A DNA stretch of 64,000 nucleotides from NCBI RefSeq assembly GCF_018918145.1, contig NZ_JAHLPX010000007.1, forward strand, positions 124,001 through 188,000. The letters are read 5' to 3'. The notes under the pieces are model-generated. The model was not told the origin of the DNA, made no database searches, and saw nothing but the letters and a program-made list of their open reading frames with translations. A program made the translations under genes and the position numbers. This document shows, one piece after another, positions 62,795 to 64,000 of the stretch (positions are counted from its first letter, which is position 1; each line of letters starts with the position of its first letter). The stretch is from Anaerotignum sp. MSJ-24 (GTDB taxonomy: Bacteria; Bacillota; Clostridia; Lachnospirales; Anaerotignaceae).

Positions 62795-63361
62795 GTGATA
62801 CTATCCATTGAATTTCAGGCAGAGCTTTTCAGAGATATGTTTTTAATCGGAGTAATTTGCGGTTTTGTTTACGATCTTATAAGGCTGTTGAGAGCCAATA
62901 TAAAACACAACAGATGGATTATGTGTATTGAAGATGTTTTTTACTGGGCAGGAGTGATAATGTCGGCATATATGTTTATGCTCAGCGAAAACAGCGGACA
63001 AGTGAGAATATTTGTTATGCTTGCATTTTTCGGCGGCATGCTGCTTTACGGAGCTGTTATAAGCCGGTATGTATTTAATACAATGCTGTTTATGACGGAT
63101 AAGATAAAGAAAGCCGTAAAGCTGATAATTAAAATCACTTTTTATCCCGCAAATCTGCTTGCAGGGGCTATATGGCACATAATAGGCAAACCGGTTTTAA
63201 AAACAGGAAATATTTTAAAAATCAGAGTCAAAAAACTGTTGCATTTAGGCGGTGTTTATGCCAAAATGAGTAAAAGAAGTCTGAAAAGACAATTTGGCTT
63301 TATAAAGCGTTCAAATAAAAAAAGAGGTACTGAATATGGCAAAAGAAAAAAAGAAAAGTAA
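62795..63361 (+). CDS. yabQ: Spore cortex biosynthesis protein YabQ
   Basis: A 188-residue membrane protein of the YabQ family, required for cortex formation in B. subtilis. Four hydrophobic segments are visible (DMFLIGVICGFVYDLI, EDVFYWAGVIMSAYMFML, VRIFVMLAFFGGMLLYGAV and LIIKITFYPANLLAGAIW), followed by a strongly basic tail. GTG start with GGAGCGAG upstream. Its last 26 bases overlap divIC, showing translational coupling of a sporulation gene with a division gene. Confidence 0.88.
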   Translation: MILSIEFQAELFRDMFLIGVICGFVYDLIRLLRANIKHNRWIMCIEDVFYWAGVIMSAYMFMLSENSGQVRIFVMLAFFGGMLLYGAVISRYVFNTMLFMTDKIKKAVKLIIKITFYPANLLAGAIWHIIGKPVLKTGNILKIRVKKLLHLGGVYAKMSKRSLKRQFGFIKRSNKKRGTEYGKRKKEK

Positions 63362-63632
63362 AAGAGCCTTATCAGGAAAAGTTATGGCTGTTGTATTGAC
63401 GGTTTTTTCTGTTTTTGTGGCAGTCAATCTTATATGGCAGCTTAATACATATGCTCAGCTCAAGGTGGACAAAGAAAAGCTTGAGGCTGAAATTGCGGAA
63501 GAAAATAAAAAGAAACAGGAATATACTAACCAAATGGAATATTACACAACAGATGAGTATATAGAAAAGATTGCCCGTGAACAATTAGGGCTTGTTATGC
63601 CGGATGAAATAGTTTTTAAAATAAATAATTAA
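63336..63632 (+). CDS. divIC: Septum formation initiator DivIC (FtsB-like)
   Basis: A 98-residue bitopic division protein that joins FtsL and DivIB at the septum. Layout is typical: a short basic cytoplasmic N-terminus (MAKEKKKSKRALSGK), one membrane helix (about 16-34), an extracytoplasmic coiled coil (about 38-72, KVDKEKLEAEIAEENKKKQE) and the conserved end YIEKIAREQLGLVMPDEIVF. It starts within yabQ, with AGAGGT upstream of the ATG. Last gene of the mazG-yabPQ cluster. Confidence 0.92.
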   Translation: MAKEKKKSKRALSGKVMAVVLTVFSVFVAVNLIWQLNTYAQLKVDKEKLEAEIAEENKKKQEYTNQMEYYTTDEYIEKIAREQLGLVMPDEIVFKINN

Positions 63633-63649
63633 TTTTTTGAAAAAAACTG

Positions 63650-63678
63650 TTGACAAAGAATATATTCATGTGTATAAT
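63650..63678 (+). promoter_or_regulatory. Consensus sigma-A promoter of the tRNA cluster
   Basis: TTGACA, 17 bp, TATAAT: an exact match in both hexamers and spacing, 48 bp before the first tRNA. Confidence 0.9.
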
Positions 63679-63726
63679 AATCATTGTGTCAGTGATCAGG
63701 AAACAAAAAACTGAAGACACGAATAT

Positions 63727-63800
63727 GGCGGAGTAGCTCAGTTGGCTAGAGCACGCGGTTCATACCCGCGGTGTCGAGGGTTCGAATCCCCCCTCCGCTA
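63727..63800 (+). tRNA. tRNA-Met (CAT), elongator type
   Basis: A 74-base cloverleaf: acceptor GGCGGAG / CTCCGCT with a terminal G1-U72 wobble, D-arm GCTC/GAGC, anticodon stem CGCGG/CCGCG with loop TTCATAC (anticodon 63761-63763), and T-loop TTCGAAT. No CCA is encoded. The T-stem GAGGG/CCCCC has an A50-C64 mismatch. G1-U72 and the D-arm fit elongator rather than initiator tRNA-Met. Confidence 0.93.
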
Positions 63801-63806
63801 TTTTTT

Positions 63807-63878
63807 GGCCGGTTGGTCAAGCGGTTAAGACGCGGCCCTCTCACGGCTGAAACAAGGGTTCGATTCCCTTACCGGTCA
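63807..63878 (+). tRNA. tRNA-Glu (CTC)
   Basis: A 72-base cloverleaf closely following the Firmicutes tRNA-Glu pattern: acceptor GGCCGGT / ACCGGTC, D-arm GTC/GAC, anticodon stem CGGCC/GGCTG, loop CTCTCAC with anticodon CTC at 63840-63842, T-arm AGGG/CCCT with loop TTCGATT. The usual bacterial species has TTC, so this is the CTC isoacceptor. Confidence 0.92.
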
Positions 63879-63899
63879 GCTTTGTAATATTTAAAATTT

Positions 63900-63972
63900 G
63901 GGAGTTTAGCTCAGCTGGGAGAGCATCTGCCTTACAAGCAGAGGGTCACAGGTTCGAGCCCTGTAACTCCCA
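63900..63972 (+). tRNA. tRNA-Val (TAC)
   Basis: A 73-base cloverleaf: acceptor GGGAGTT / AACTCCC, D-arm GCTC/GAGC, anticodon stem TCTGC/GCAGA, loop CTTACAA with anticodon TAC at 63933-63935, T-stem ACAGG/CCTGT and T-loop TTCGAGC. No CCA is encoded. The cluster probably continues beyond the window. Confidence 0.95.
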
Positions 63973-64000
63973 TTTTTTTATGTATAAATACCGTATAGAT

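Overview
The window is a 64 kb chromosomal stretch of an AT-rich, spore-forming, anaerobic member of the Clostridia (Firmicutes); I do not assign a species. Evidence for this: the spo-linked gene order mazG-hup-rqcP-yabP-yabQ-divIC, spoIIM between nudF and xerD, a class III (Firmicutes-type) fructose-1,6-bisphosphatase, RNase Y, mutS2, addA and recD2, an electron-bifurcating NfnAB pair typical of anaerobes, strong GGAGG ribosome-binding sites, and sigma-A promoters close to TTGACA-17-TATAAT. I see no IS element, prophage, CRISPR array or rRNA. It reads as core chromosome with a few lineage-specific genes.

Layout. 1-2.1 kb: 3' part of a highly codon-biased surface protein with a C-terminal copper-amine-oxidase-like stalk domain. 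2.2-7.8 kb: uvrB-uvrA-XRE/S24 regulator. 7.8-15.2 kb: a convergent amidase-SH3 gene, a membrane protein, fbp, mutS2 and an mreB homologue, then a strongly structured intergenic element. 15.3-20.6 kb: xpt (minus), then two small unknown genes leading into addA, with no addB beside it. 20.7-24.2 kb: OmpR-type two-component system plus a membrane-anchored Ig-like protein. 24.2-32.1 kb: DUF4364, radical SAM (TIGR01212), recD2-comF, a P2A calcium ATPase and a C_GCAxxG_C_C protein. 32.1-36.6 kb (all minus): an unknown propeller/coiled-coil protein, a TetR regulator, htpG with a perfect CIRCE element, and DUF5721. 36.7-39.3 kb: MBOAT O-acyltransferase plus SGNH partner. 39.3-44.8 kb: glnS; proB, a zinc-ribbon membrane protein, 5-formyl-THF cyclo-ligase, proA and queH. 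44.9-50.4 kb: radical SAM/TIGR03936/RNase G operon, then rny. 50.5-53.4 kb: NERD protein, VOC protein, a 53-aa DUF1540 gene and an M19 dipeptidase. 53.5-58.4 kb: aspartate aminotransferase, asnS, nudF, spoIIM, xerD. 58.4-60.7 kb: nfnBA (minus). 60.9-63.6 kb: mazG-hup-rqcP-yabP-yabQ-divIC. 63.6-64 kb: a tRNA cluster (Met, Glu, Val) behind a consensus promoter.

How genes work together: uvrBA, addA, recD2, mutS2 and xerD cover excision repair, recombination, ribosome rescue and chromosome resolution; mutS2 and rqcP both belong to ribosome quality control. GlnRS and AsnRS are both encoded, so direct charging of tRNA-Gln and tRNA-Asn is available. SpoIIM, YabP, YabQ and DivIC serve sporulation and division.

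Most worth a second look: a 32-bp perfect palindrome framing the mazG -10 box, an inverted repeat filling the nfn promoter spacer, the multi-hairpin element after mreB, a CIRCE element on htpG, an S24-type repressor lacking both catalytic residues behind uvrBA, and addA preceded by an unknown gene where addB usually lies. None of these is proven to be a new system. No stretch over 300 bases lacks a gene; the longest gap (15010-15297) holds the structured element and two terminators.
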